Of a DNA stretch of 64,000 bases, positions 1 to 8,183 are shown piece by piece; the stretch's first letter is position 1; every line of letters starts with the position of its first letter. Made by a program: the position numbers and the translations under genes. This stretch comes from JAIBAC01 sp046331095 (GTDB lineage Bacteria > Actinomycetota > Acidimicrobiia > UBA2766): NCBI GenBank assembly GCA_046331095.1, contig JAXLRM010000008.1:1-64000 (forward strand), written 5' to 3'. The notes below the pieces were generated by a model. The model searched no databases. It was not told the origin of the DNA and saw only the letters and a list, made by a program, of their open reading frames with translations.

Positions 1-346
<346 letters not shown>

Positions 347-386
347 AACACGCCCGGAGCCCGAACCCCCGAACCCTCGAACCCCC

Positions 387-507
387 GACGTGGGGACCTC
401 AAGCGGGTCCTGAACCCGTCTCACGTCCCCACGTCCGGAGCCCGAACCCCGACCCCTCGACGTGGGGACCCAAAGCGGGTCCTGAACCCGTCTCACGTCC
501 CCACGTC
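387..507. repeat. Family A palindromic repeat, two copies (387-435 and 459-507)
   Basis: Two 49-bp copies, 72 bp apart, each begin with GACGTGGGGAC and end with its exact reverse complement GTCCCCACGTC. Inside is a second, shorter inverted pair (GCGGGT and ACCCGT). A transcript in either direction could fold into a long hairpin. The pair fills the junction between hppA (+) and yccF (-), which converge. The same element returns at 27785-27833 and three times at 44141-44329. No poly-T tract follows, so a classical intrinsic terminator is not shown. A bidirectional stop, a protein-binding site or a REP-like mobile palindrome all fit. Confidence 0.88.
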
Positions 508-522
508 GATGGCGAACGTGAG

Positions 523-930
523 TCAGAGGAGCTTCTGGGCGCCGCGGGCCTCGGCCACGTCGGTGTCGACGACCTCGTTGCCGAACGGTGCCAGGATCAG
601 CCGGGCGAGCTTGAAGTGGACGATCCCGAAGGGGATCCCGACGATCGTCACGCACAGGGCGACGCCGGTCACGACGTGGCCGAGAGCGAGCCACACCCCG
701 GCGAGGATCACCCACAGCACGTTCGCGATCGTGGATCCCGTGCCCGAACCTTCCTTGGCGACGATCGTGCGGCCGTACGGCCACAGGGTGTAGCTGCCCA
801 TCTTGAACGCCTGCACCCCGAAGGGGATCGTGACGATCAGCACGCACAGGACCACGCCGACGAGGAAGTACCCGAGCGCCATGATCAGGCCACCGAAGAC
901 GAACCAGAGCAGGTTGAGCAGGGTCTTCAC
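523..930 (-). CDS. yccF: YccF family inner-membrane protein (DUF307)
   Basis: This 135-residue membrane protein consists of two similar halves. Each holds a hydrophobic pair of helices ending in an IPFG box followed by F/HFK (TIPFGVQAFK near residues 34-43, GIPFGIVHFK near 98-107). This duplicated arrangement is the mark of the YccF family; no biochemical role is established for it. The start is GTG at 930. The STAS gene ends 18 bp upstream on the same strand, so the two may share a transcript. The last residues (EVVDTDVAEARGAQKLL) are a hydrophilic tail of no known meaning. Confidence 0.85.
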   Translation of the reverse strand: MKTLLNLLWFVFGGLIMALGYFLVGVVLCVLIVTIPFGVQAFKMGSYTLWPYGRTIVAKEGSGTGSTIANVLWVILAGVWLALGHVVTGVALCVTIVGIPFGIVHFKLARLILAPFGNEVVDTDVAEARGAQKLL

Positions 931-948
931 GTTCCCGTGCCCCTCGGT

Positions 949-1278
949 TCAGACCTCGTCGATGCTGTGGCGGATGTCGAATACCTTCGAGAGTCCGGTG
1001 ACCTCGAAGACCTTGAGTACATGCGGGCGGTTGCAGACGACGACGAGGCTGGAGTCGCCGCCCATCTTGCGCATCGTTCCCACGAGGACCCCCAGCCCCG
1101 TCGAGTCGAGGAACTGGACCTCGGTCAGATCGATGCACAGCTTGGTCACGCCGCTCTCGAGCACTGACTCGAGTCGCTCGCGCAGGGTCGGCGCCGTGTA
1201 GACGTCGATCTCGCCGCCAACGGCGACGACGCGGAACTCCCCGCGTTCGGACTCGTGCAGGTCGAGATCCACGACCAT
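949..1278 (-). CDS. STAS-domain anti-sigma factor antagonist
   Basis: The protein has 109 residues, the usual length for a single SpoIIAA-like STAS domain. Visible marks are the EIDVYTAPTLRERL start of the fold and the loop FLDSTGLGVLV near residues 57-67, which carries the serine that a partner kinase phosphorylates in this family. Such proteins bind unphosphorylated to an anti-sigma kinase and free the sigma factor. The ATG at 1278 is preceded by AGGAG with 6-nt spacing. A possible partner, a GHKL-type ATPase, is encoded at 4826-5317, but the two genes are not adjacent, so pairing is inference. No sigma factor gene is visible in the window. Confidence 0.9.
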   Translation of the reverse strand: MVVDLDLHESERGEFRVVAVGGEIDVYTAPTLRERLESVLESGVTKLCIDLTEVQFLDSTGLGVLVGTMRKMGGDSSLVVVCNRPHVLKVFEVTGLSKVFDIRHSIDEV

Positions 1279-1371
1279 TCAGCTCTCCTGGTGGCGACCC
1301 GACCCAGTTTAGGGATGCCACCCCCGCGTCGCTCGCACTCCCCTCCACAGGCACGCGTCACACGTGTGGAA

Positions 1372-1377
1372 TACCAT
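1372..1377 (+). promoter_or_regulatory. Candidate -10 box TACCAT for the helicase gene
   Basis: TACCAT ends 7 nt before the ATG at 1385, so transcription would start at or beside that codon, giving a leaderless mRNA. There is no Shine-Dalgarno sequence in front of any of the three candidate starts (GTG 1364, ATG 1376, ATG 1385). The palindrome CACACGTGTG lies just upstream at 1359-1368. No convincing -35 is visible. Confidence 0.4.
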
Positions 1378-1384
1378 GCATGTG

Positions 1385-3730
1385 ATGCGGACCGCCGTGG
1401 CCCTCGATCCGGCGGCAGCACTCGCCGAGGTGCTCGCCGACCCGTTCCTCTCCCAGCGTGTGGTCCATCGCGAGCACTTCCCCGCTCGGGCCGCGACACC
1501 CGGCGACATCCCCGCGGACCTCCCGCCCACGGTGACCGCCGCTCTGGAGCGCCGCGGCATCTCGGGACTGTGGTCCCACCAGAGCGAAGCCGTCGACCAC
1601 GTCCGTGCGCGCCGCTCGGTGGTGGTCGCCACCGGCACCGCGTCGGGCAAGAGCCTCGCCTACCAGGTCCCGATCCTCGAGCAGCTCCTCGCAGGCGGTG
1701 GGGCCACCTCGATGGCGGTCTTTCCGACCAAGGCACTCGCCCGCGACCAGTTGCGGCGCCTCCGCGAGCTCGCAGGGGCTTCGGTGTCCGCAGCCGTCGT
1801 GGACGGCGACACCCCCCACGAGGAGCGCGAATGGGCCCGCAAGCAGGCGCGGGTGCTCTTCACCAACCCCGACATGCTGCATCGGACGATCCTGCCCAGC
1901 CATCACCGCTGGGCGCAGTTCCTGTCCCGTCTCGCCCTCGTCGCCGTCGACGAGATCCACACCCTGCGCGGGATCTTCGGCAGCCACGTGGCCCACGTCT
2001 TGGCCCGTCTCCGCCGCCTCGCTGCTCACTACGGTGCGGAGCCCGCGTTCGTGTGCACGACGGCGACCCTCGCCAACCCCCGCGACCTCGCACGGCGGCT
2101 CACGGGAGTGCCGGTACGGGCTGTCGTCGACGACGGCAGCCCGCGCCCCGAACGCCTCGTCGCTCTGTGGAATCCGCCCCTCGTCGACCCCGATGCCGGG
2201 GTGCGCCAGTCCCCGGTCGGCGAGGCCGGGCGGCTGCTGGCCCGTCTGGTCGAGACCGGTCTGCAGACCCTGGTGTTCGCACGCTCACGGCGCGCCGCGG
2301 AGATGGTCGCGATCGCAGCACGTGACGCCCTGACTCCAGGGCGGCGGGCGGCGCTCGGGAGCGAGATCGTCGCGTACCGGGGCGGGTTCCTCGCCGACGA
2401 GCGCCGCGAGATCGAGGATGGCCTCGCTGCGGGCAGGCTCCGGGGAGTGGCGGCCACCAACGCGCTCGAGCTCGGCATGGACGTCTGCGGCCTCGACGTC
2501 GTCGTGATGTGCGGCTTCCCGGGGACCGTCGCGAGCTTCCGCCAGCAGCTCGGTCGTGCGGGCCGCACAGGCCGATCCGCCGGTGCGGTCCTGATCGCGG
2601 GCCAGGACCAGCTCGACCAGTGGTACCTGTCCCACCCCGACGAGCTGTTCGGGCGTCCACCCGAGGCGGCCGTGATCTGCCCGCAGAACCCGTCGATCGA
2701 CGAGCCCCACCTGGCGTGCGCGGCAGCGGAGCTTCCCCTGCGCCGCCGGGAGCCGGCGCTGGGTGACGACCTCGACGTGCGCCCCGCGACGCTGCTCGCG
2801 GAGGGGACGCTCGCGATGCGGCGCAGGCGTCTCCACTACGTGGGCCGGGCGCCCGCCCGGTTCGTGGCCTTGCGCTCCTCCTCGCCCGACACGGTCAGGA
2901 TCGTCGACGACGACCGCGACCGTGTGATCGGCACGGTCGAATCAGCCAACGCCTGCCGCCTCGTCCACCCCGGCGCCGTCTACCTGCACCAAGGCGAATC
3001 GTGGCTCGTGCGCGACCTCGACCTCGACGACAACATCGCCCGTGCCGTCCGCTTCGACTGCGACTACTTCACCGAGCCGCGCACGCACTCGAGCGTCGAG
3101 GTCGTACGCGAGGACGAGGTCGCGGCCGTGGGCCCCGCGGGCGTCACCCTCGGCCTCGGCGACGTGGAGGTCACGTCTCATGTGGTCGGCTTCCGCATGC
3201 GTGTGCACGACGCCGATGCGCCGGGGCCGCGACGATCCCCGATGGAGAGGCTCGACCTGCCACCGCAGCATCTCGTCACGAGGGCGTTCTGGTATTCGGT
3301 GCCCGAGGAGTGCCTCGCAGCCGCCGGCATCGACACCGCCCGCGTGCCCGGCACCGTGCACGCCTGCGAGCACACCGGCATCGGCATCCTGCCGCGGTTC
3401 GCGATCTGCGACCGCTGGGACCTCGGCGGCCTCTCCACGCCTTCGCATCACCACACGGGGACTGCCACGTGGTTCGTCTACGACGCCTACCCGGGGGGCG
3501 CCGGCCTTGCCGAGGCCGGTTTCGCGTGCGGCCTCGAACACGTGCGGGCGGCGTGGGCGGTCATCGAGTCCTGCGGTTGCGCGGCCGGGTGCCCGGGCTG
3601 GGTGCATTCCCCCAAGTGCGGGAACTGGAACGAGCCCCTCGACAAGGCCGGCGCCGCCGCGCTCTTGGCGGCGATCCTGGGTCAGCCGGCGTCGCGTTCG
3701 GTGCACTCCCTCGCCGCCGCCTCGGCGTAG
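1385..3730 (+). CDS. MrfA/YprA-like DEAD-box DNA repair helicase with DUF1998
   Basis: This superfamily 2 helicase has about 781 residues. The first RecA-like domain carries GTASGKS (about residues 84-90, Walker A), DEIH (about 189-192) and TTATLANP; the second carries GRAGRTGR. The C-terminal DUF1998 region has cysteine pairs (CGCAAGC, then PKCGNWN, about residues 729-750) that fit the zinc site of this family. In Bacillus subtilis, MrfA (YprA) acts in repair of mitomycin C damage; the same role here is inferred from homology. Start choice: ATG 1385 fits a leaderless transcript from the TACCAT box, but ATG 1376 and GTG 1364 are in frame. A DUF1998 helicase next to a tad operon also occurs in mycobacteria. 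It ends before a cluster of family B repeats. Confidence 0.9.
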   Translation: MRTAVALDPAAALAEVLADPFLSQRVVHREHFPARAATPGDIPADLPPTVTAALERRGISGLWSHQSEAVDHVRARRSVVVATGTASGKSLAYQVPILEQLLAGGGATSMAVFPTKALARDQLRRLRELAGASVSAAVVDGDTPHEEREWARKQARVLFTNPDMLHRTILPSHHRWAQFLSRLALVAVDEIHTLRGIFGSHVAHVLARLRRLAAHYGAEPAFVCTTATLANPRDLARRLTGVPVRAVVDDGSPRPERLVALWNPPLVDPDAGVRQSPVGEAGRLLARLVETGLQTLVFARSRRAAEMVAIAARDALTPGRRAALGSEIVAYRGGFLADERREIEDGLAAGRLRGVAATNALELGMDVCGLDVVVMCGFPGTVASFRQQLGRAGRTGRSAGAVLIAGQDQLDQWYLSHPDELFGRPPEAAVICPQNPSIDEPHLACAAAELPLRRREPALGDDLDVRPATLLAEGTLAMRRRRLHYVGRAPARFVALRSSSPDTVRIVDDDRDRVIGTVESANACRLVHPGAVYLHQGESWLVRDLDLDDNIARAVRFDCDYFTEPRTHSSVEVVREDEVAAVGPAGVTLGLGDVEVTSHVVGFRMRVHDADAPGPRRSPMERLDLPPQHLVTRAFWYSVPEECLAAAGIDTARVPGTVHACEHTGIGILPRFAICDRWDLGGLSTPSHHHTGTATWFVYDAYPGGAGLAEAGFACGLEHVRAAWAVIESCGCAAGCPGWVHSPKCGNWNEPLDKAGAAALLAAILGQPASRSVHSLAAASA

Positions 3731-3739
3731 TGGTCCTTG

Positions 3740-3987
3740 CCCCCACCCCAAACGCGGGCCAGATGACCCGCCCACGACACAGACCACCCGCGTTTGCGAG
3801 CGGCCCCCACCCCAACGCGGCCAGATGACCCGCCCACGACACAGACCACCCGCGTTTGGGAACGGCCCCACCCCAAACGCGGGCCAGATGACCCGCCCAC
3901 GACACAGACCACCCGCGTTTGGGAACGGCCCCACCCCAAACGCGGGCCAGATGACCCGCCCACGACACAGACCACCCGCGTTTGGGA
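3740..3987. repeat. Family B palindromic repeat, four tandem copies of about 62 bp
   Basis: Four near-identical units each open with CCCAAACGCGGG and close with its exact reverse complement CCCGCGTTTGGG, separated by about 28 bases beginning CCAGATGACCCGCCC. The second unit has lost one A and one G in its left arm, and the first has GCGAGC after its right arm. The array occupies the whole 281-bp gap between the converging helicase (+) and TauE-like gene (-). A related but distinct version lies at 37627-37730. It is not a CRISPR array because the units are direct tandem copies with no variable spacers. Confidence 0.88.
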
Positions 3988-4011
3988 GTAGGGGTGCGCC
4001 CGGGCCCACGC

Positions 4012-4782
4012 TCAGGACGTGAAGAGTCGGACCGAGACGGCGATGCCGAAGACGACCACCACGACACGCAGGGTCGCCGCGCTGATGCGCCCGACGAGGC
4101 GGCCGGCGACATGGCCGCCCACGAGGCTCGCAGGGGCGATCGCGACCGCGTAGGCCCACGCCACGTCGGCACGGAACACGAAGAACACCGCCGCCACGAC
4201 GTTGATCACGAGCGAGAGCGTGACCTTGACCGCGTTGACCTCGGGTAGGTCCTCGTCGAGGACGACCCCGAGCACGGCCATGAGCATCACACCGACACCG
4301 GCGCCGAAGAAGCCCCCGTAGACAGCGGCGGGGAGGACGGCGGCCCCCGCGGCAGCGTCACGGGCCCGCGACGGCCCGGCGTGCACCCGGCGCGCCGCGA
4401 TGGTGCGCCGCAATGGCTCCTGCGCCAACAGGAGCGCGCACGCGGCCAGGATCAGCCACGGGGCGACGGCGCGGAACGTGTCGTTGGACGTGAGCAGCAG
4501 CACCGCGGCACCGGCGAGCCCACCGACGGCGCAGACCGGAGCAAGGACCACGACGCTGCGGCGCTGGCGCCGCAGGTCGCGCCGCTGCGCCCAGGCACCG
4601 CCGAGGTAGCCGGGGCAGAGCCCGACGGTGCTCGTGACGTTCGCCGTCACCGGCGGCACCCCGAGGGCGAGCAGCACCGGGAACGACACGAGCGTGCCGC
4701 CTCCGGCGAGGGTGTTGATCCCGCCGGCGAGGAACCCCGCGCCCGCAGCGACACCGAGATCGAGGAGGGACATGGCCGTCAT
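4012..4782 (-). CDS. TauE/SafE-family membrane permease
   Basis: The protein has about 256 residues, with roughly eight hydrophobic segments in two similar halves. The half-signatures are AGFLAGGINTLAGGGTLVSFPVLL near residue 12 and GGFFGAGVGVMLMAVLG near residue 150. The Gly-rich re-entrant motif after an acidic or Asn residue is typical of TauE/SafE proteins, which are proposed exporters of sulfite, sulfonates or other small anions. The substrate cannot be read from sequence. ATG 4782 and ATG 4773 are both possible; the frame runs open far upstream but that part is not protein-like. A second, diverged member lies at 26002. Confidence 0.85.
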   Translation of the reverse strand: MTAMSLLDLGVAAGAGFLAGGINTLAGGGTLVSFPVLLALGVPPVTANVTSTVGLCPGYLGGAWAQRRDLRRQRRSVVVLAPVCAVGGLAGAAVLLLTSNDTFRAVAPWLILAACALLLAQEPLRRTIAARRVHAGPSRARDAAAGAAVLPAAVYGGFFGAGVGVMLMAVLGVVLDEDLPEVNAVKVTLSLVINVVAAVFFVFRADVAWAYAVAIAPASLVGGHVAGRLVGRISAATLRVVVVVFGIAVSVRLFTS

Positions 4783-4825
4783 GGGCGTCAGTCTGGCGGC
4801 TCGGGAGCCGGCGACCGCACCGCGT

Positions 4826-5317
4826 TCAGGAGTCGGGCACGAGCGCGAACGACGGCGCCGCGGCGAAGTGGCACGAGACGACGTGGCGCACGTCGGCCGC
4901 GATCGCCAGATCACGCGGGCCGTGGCATCCCTCACCCGTGCAGACGAAGTGCGACGCCGCCGGGCTGCACGCGAGGTCGCCGCCGATCGCGCGCAGCAAT
5001 GGGAGGCCACGTCCGTGCGTCGCCCTGGACCCGGCACCGTCACCGCCGAGGTTGGCGAGCGTGGGCCCGGTCCCGGGACCGTCGACGTAGACGTAGAGGC
5101 CGTGGCCGTCGCTGACAGCGGTCACACCGAGGCGCATCCGAGGTGACCCGGCGGCCTGGATCGCGTTCGAGGCGAGCTCGGACACGGCGAGCATCGCCGC
5201 CTCGACGAGGTCGGCGTCGGCCCCGGCGTCCTCGAGCCACTCGCGCACGCACGCGCGCATGCGCTGTACAGAACGAGGATGCGCCTGGGCGCACATCATC
5301 CGTGCAAGTGGGTCCAT
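4826..5317 (-). CDS. Anti-sigma regulatory factor type ATP-binding protein (GHKL/HATPase) with Cys-rich tail
   Basis: The central part matches the small serine-kinase-type ATPases of anti-sigma systems. The N box AVSELASNAIQAAG supplies the conserved Glu and Asn, and GRGLPLLRAIGGDL is the glycine-rich lid region. Kinases of this type phosphorylate a STAS partner such as the one encoded at 949-1278. Unusually, the protein continues for about 50 residues past the domain with the cysteines CSPAASHFVCTGEGC and a late SCHF. This tail is absent from RsbW-type enzymes and could bind metal. ATG 5317 is chosen; an in-frame GTG at 5368 would add 17 residues. The short promoter gap to the divergent radical-SAM gene contains nothing else. 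Confidence 0.75.
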   Translation of the reverse strand: MDPLARMMCAQAHPRSVQRMRACVREWLEDAGADADLVEAAMLAVSELASNAIQAAGSPRMRLGVTAVSDGHGLYVYVDGPGTGPTLANLGGDGAGSRATHGRGLPLLRAIGGDLACSPAASHFVCTGEGCHGPRDLAIAADVRHVVSCHFAAAPSFALVPDS

Positions 5318-5451
5318 GTCCAAGGATCGGTCTCCGGGTGGCCCGGTTGAGCATGCCCCCTGCGGCACAACTCGGGGTGAGGATTAGTCTCTCGGCACCC
5401 TCTACTGGGGGATCCCGGCCTCCGCTACACCAACGGCTTCCCGAGGACGAC

Positions 5452-6912
5452 ATGAAGGTCACGTTCGTCTACCCGGATTTCTTCGAGTACGCCGACGGTT
5501 CCTACTTCCCCGAGGCCCGGATGCACCTCGGGCTCGCGATGCTGTCCGCGCAGCTGAAGGCGGCCGGTCACGCGGTCGACCTGATCCACCTCGTCGCTCC
5601 GATCGGGCGCGACGAGTTCCGCGCCGAAGTGGACCAGCGCCGGCCCGACGTCCTCGCGTTCAGTGCCACGACGATGATGTACCCGAAGGTGAAGCGCTAC
5701 GCGCAGTGGGCCAAGGAGCTGCAGCCGGACCTGGTCACGGTCTGCGGCGGCGTCCACGCAATGCTCGACCCCGCCGACATCGTCCCCGGCACCGACCACG
5801 TCGACTTCGCCGTGCGCGGCGAGGCCGACCACGTCATCGTCGAGTTCGTGGACGCGCTCGGCTCCGGCGACCCGACAGCGGTCGATAACGTCTGGGCGCG
5901 TCGCGGCGACGACGTCGTCCGCAACCCGGTGCGCGACCTGATCGAGGACCTCGACTCGCTGCCCTTCGCCGACCGCGACCTCTTCTCCGACGCGAACCTC
6001 TGCGAGGACCAGCGCGAGCGCGGCACCGTGATGGCGTCGCGGGGCTGTCCCTACAACTGCACCTACTGCTCGAACCACATCCAGCGCCTCCAGTACGCCA
6101 ACAAGAAGAACTACGTCCGCTTCCGCAGCGTCGACCACGTGCTCGCCGAGCTCGTCCACCTCAAGCAGCGCTCCCCGACGATGCGCTACGTCCGCTTCGA
6201 CGACGACATCCTCACCTGGGACGAGGACTGGTTCGGCGAGTTCTGCGCCCGCTACCCCGTCGAGGTGGGGCTGCCGTTCGTGTGCAACGCGTTCGTCAAC
6301 CTCCTCGACGACCACGTCATCGCCATGTTCGCCGAGGCGGGCTGCGAGCTCATGGCGATGGGGATCGAGTCGGGCAACCCCTGGCTACGGGGCAAGATCC
6401 TGCACCGGCACATGACCAACGACGACATCGTCCGCGTGTACCGCACGTGCCGCGACCACGGGATCAAGACGGTGTCGACCAACATGGTCGCGATGCCGCA
6501 CGAGTCGGTCGACATGATCCTCGATACCGTAAAGGTCAACGCCCTGGCCGAACCCGACACCGTGCAGGTCTCGGTGTTCTACCCGTTCCCCAACACCCAC
6601 ATGTACGACGTGTGCGTGGAGGAGGGCTACCTCACCGACGGCCACCGCGACTCGTTCTTCTGCGACTCGGTCCTCGAGCTGCCCTACTACGACGCCCCCG
6701 AGGTGAAGGCGGCGCGCGAGAACGTCCACCTCCTCACGAGCCTGTACGCACGCGCCTACCGGCTCCCCGGCAGCCTCGGCGAGACGGCCGCCCGCGGCAT
6801 CGACTCGCTCTTCCTCTCCGAGCGCATCCCGCGCAAGCTGCGCATGGCGGCCCTCGACCGCCTCCTCGCGCACGAACGGGCACGCGGCCCACTGGAGTTC
6901 GTCAAGTACTGA
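5452..6912 (+). CDS. B12-binding-domain radical SAM protein
   Basis: The 486-residue protein begins MKVTFVYPDF and has an N-terminal Rossmann-like cobalamin-binding half (CGGVHAML near residue 100 and a VRGEAD turn). The radical SAM core follows, with GCPYNCTYCSNH near residues 199-210 giving the CxxxCxxC ligands for the 4Fe-4S cluster, then GIESGNPW in the SAM-binding half. The layout is that of the BchE/HpnP-like class, which includes methylases and ring-modifying enzymes. The substrate cannot be assigned. The frame stays open upstream to 5143, but that part is low-complexity Arg-rich and overlaps the divergent gene, so ATG 5452 is preferred. A dehydrogenase follows after 16 bp, so the two are likely co-transcribed. 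Confidence 0.88.
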   Translation: MKVTFVYPDFFEYADGSYFPEARMHLGLAMLSAQLKAAGHAVDLIHLVAPIGRDEFRAEVDQRRPDVLAFSATTMMYPKVKRYAQWAKELQPDLVTVCGGVHAMLDPADIVPGTDHVDFAVRGEADHVIVEFVDALGSGDPTAVDNVWARRGDDVVRNPVRDLIEDLDSLPFADRDLFSDANLCEDQRERGTVMASRGCPYNCTYCSNHIQRLQYANKKNYVRFRSVDHVLAELVHLKQRSPTMRYVRFDDDILTWDEDWFGEFCARYPVEVGLPFVCNAFVNLLDDHVIAMFAEAGCELMAMGIESGNPWLRGKILHRHMTNDDIVRVYRTCRDHGIKTVSTNMVAMPHESVDMILDTVKVNALAEPDTVQVSVFYPFPNTHMYDVCVEEGYLTDGHRDSFFCDSVLELPYYDAPEVKAARENVHLLTSLYARAYRLPGSLGETAARGIDSLFLSERIPRKLRMAALDRLLAHERARGPLEFVKY

Positions 6913-6928
6913 GAAGGGCAGGCGGAAC

Positions 6929-7810
6929 ATGCGTGTTGCTTTCCTGGGCCTCGGGTTGATGGGCGCCCCGATGGCGACGAACCTCTTGCGGGCGGGCCAC
7001 GACGTCACCGTGTGGAACCGCAGCGCGGACAAGTGCGTGCCGCTCGCGGACGCCGGCGCCGCCGTCGCCGCCGATCCCGCCGCGGCTGCCGAGGGTGCGG
7101 ACACGGTCTGCATGGCGCTGCCGACGGGCGCCGAGGTGCGTGCCATGCTCGACGCCGGCGTCCTCGCAGCACTGGCGGAGTCGGGGGGGTCGGTCGTGGA
7201 CCACTCGACGATCGCGCCCGCCGACGCCCGCGACCTCGCGGCTCTGTGCGCCGACCGGGGCGTGGGGTTCCTGGACGCGCCGGTCTCGGGCGGGCCGTGG
7301 GGTGCCGAGGCCGGGGAGCTGTGCGTCATGGTGGGCGGCGACCCCGACGTGGTCGCCCGCAACCGTGCTGTGCTCGAAGCGTCCGCGGCGACCGTGGTCC
7401 ACGTCGGCCCCTCCGGGGCGGGACAGGTCGTGAAGCTCGCCAACAACCTCGCCCTCGCGGTGTCGACCCTGGGCGTCGTCGAGGCGTTCCACCTCGCCGG
7501 TGCCGAGGGTGTCGACCCGGCTGTCACCCTCGAGGTGCTCACCGCGGCGACCGCGGACTCGAAGGCGCTGCGCCAGCGCGCCCCGGTCGCCGGTCTCCAA
7601 GAGGGGATGCCGGCTTCGAACGCCTGGGAGCCGGGCTTCGCGACCGACATGATGGCCAAGGACCTCGAGTTCGCGATCGCGACGGCGCACGAGGACGGAC
7701 TCGCCCTTCCGGCCACGGCTCTGGCCCGCACGATCCTCGAGCTCGCCCAGAGCGCCGGCCTCGGCGCGAAGGACTTCGGCGTGTTCGCGACGCTGACCGG
7801 CCCGCGCTGA
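6929..7810 (+). CDS. NAD(P)-dependent beta-hydroxyacid dehydrogenase (3-hydroxyisobutyrate dehydrogenase family)
   Basis: The full-length 293-residue enzyme has the N-terminal dinucleotide motif FLGLGLMGAPMATNLL, the substrate loop FLDAPVSGG (about residues 111-119), the catalytic-lysine helix GQVVKLANN (about 166-174), and the C-terminal MMAKDL signature. Family members oxidise 3-hydroxyisobutyrate, tartronate semialdehyde or similar C3-C4 hydroxyacids; some reduce succinic semialdehyde or glyoxylate. The exact substrate is not readable. It lies 16 bp behind the B12-radical-SAM gene, suggesting one operon and perhaps consecutive reactions, although no known pathway joins these two families. 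Confidence 0.88.
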   Translation: MRVAFLGLGLMGAPMATNLLRAGHDVTVWNRSADKCVPLADAGAAVAADPAAAAEGADTVCMALPTGAEVRAMLDAGVLAALAESGGSVVDHSTIAPADARDLAALCADRGVGFLDAPVSGGPWGAEAGELCVMVGGDPDVVARNRAVLEASAATVVHVGPSGAGQVVKLANNLALAVSTLGVVEAFHLAGAEGVDPAVTLEVLTAATADSKALRQRAPVAGLQEGMPASNAWEPGFATDMMAKDLEFAIATAHEDGLALPATALARTILELAQSAGLGAKDFGVFATLTGPR

Positions 7811-7814
7811 TCGA

Positions 7815-8183
7815 TCAGGTGACGAGTCGGGCTGTGGCGGACGCGTGGACCGCATGGGTGCCCGTGAGGGGCAGCCTCGCCTCGACCTCGACCTCGACGC
7901 CGACCTCGGAACCCGCGGCGTCCACGTGCGCGGCACCCACGAGGGCGGCGCCGTTGCGGCGCGCGAAATCGGCGGCTTCACGGGTGGCTGACGCGGTGCC
8001 GGAGTCGACGACCAGCGCAGCGGCAAGGGCGGCAGCGTCGGCAGCGGCACCGGCACGCGCCCGGGCGACACCCAGCATGGCGACGTCGACGCAGCCGAGC
8101 GCCGCGAGCGTCCCGCACAGCACGATGACCAGGGCAGCGAGGGCGGCCGCACCGGACTCGCCCCTGGCGACGGCGGGCGTCAC
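7815..8183 (-). CDS. TadE/TadG-like secreted pseudopilin, last gene of the tad operon
   Basis: This 122-residue protein has a short positively charged start with GESGAAALAALVIV leading into one long hydrophobic helix, then an Ala-rich small-residue domain. This resembles the small TadG/Rv3654c-like proteins that close actinobacterial tad operons and probably are minor pseudopilins or surface factors. The GTG start at 8183 overlaps the stop of the preceding TadE gene by 4 bp (GTGA), so translation is likely coupled. Its 3' end is 4 bp from the convergent dehydrogenase. Confidence 0.72.
   Translation of the reverse strand: MTPAVARGESGAAALAALVIVLCGTLAALGCVDVAMLGVARARAGAAADAAALAAALVVDSGTASATREAADFARRNGAALVGAAHVDAAGSEVGVEVEVEARLPLTGTHAVHASATARLVT

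Noticed and set aside
3740..3987. CRISPR-like appearance of regularly spaced repeats
   Set aside because: The units are direct tandem copies of one 62-bp sequence with palindromic arms, there are no unique spacers, and no cas gene is present.
2942..4159. Long minus-strand reading frame of about 400 codons through the helicase 3' end and the repeat array
   Set aside because: It is the antisense shadow of the helicase gene plus translated tandem repeats, Arg/Gly/Pro-rich with no domain.
4826..4920. Fusion of the anti-sigma ATPase to an oligopeptide-ABC C-terminal domain (HxVxCH ending)
   Set aside because: The likeness is limited to a few residues around VVSCHFA and the typical CxFxxRC segment is missing.
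5200..5320. Transposon or insertion sequence near the radical-SAM gene
   Set aside because: No terminal inverted repeats, target duplication or transposase-like frame; the same negative result holds for the rest of the window.
5143..5451. 103-residue N-terminal extension of the radical-SAM protein
   Set aside because: The added part is a low-complexity Arg-rich run antisense to the anti-sigma ATPase gene; homologous proteins begin at the MKVTFVYPDF segment.
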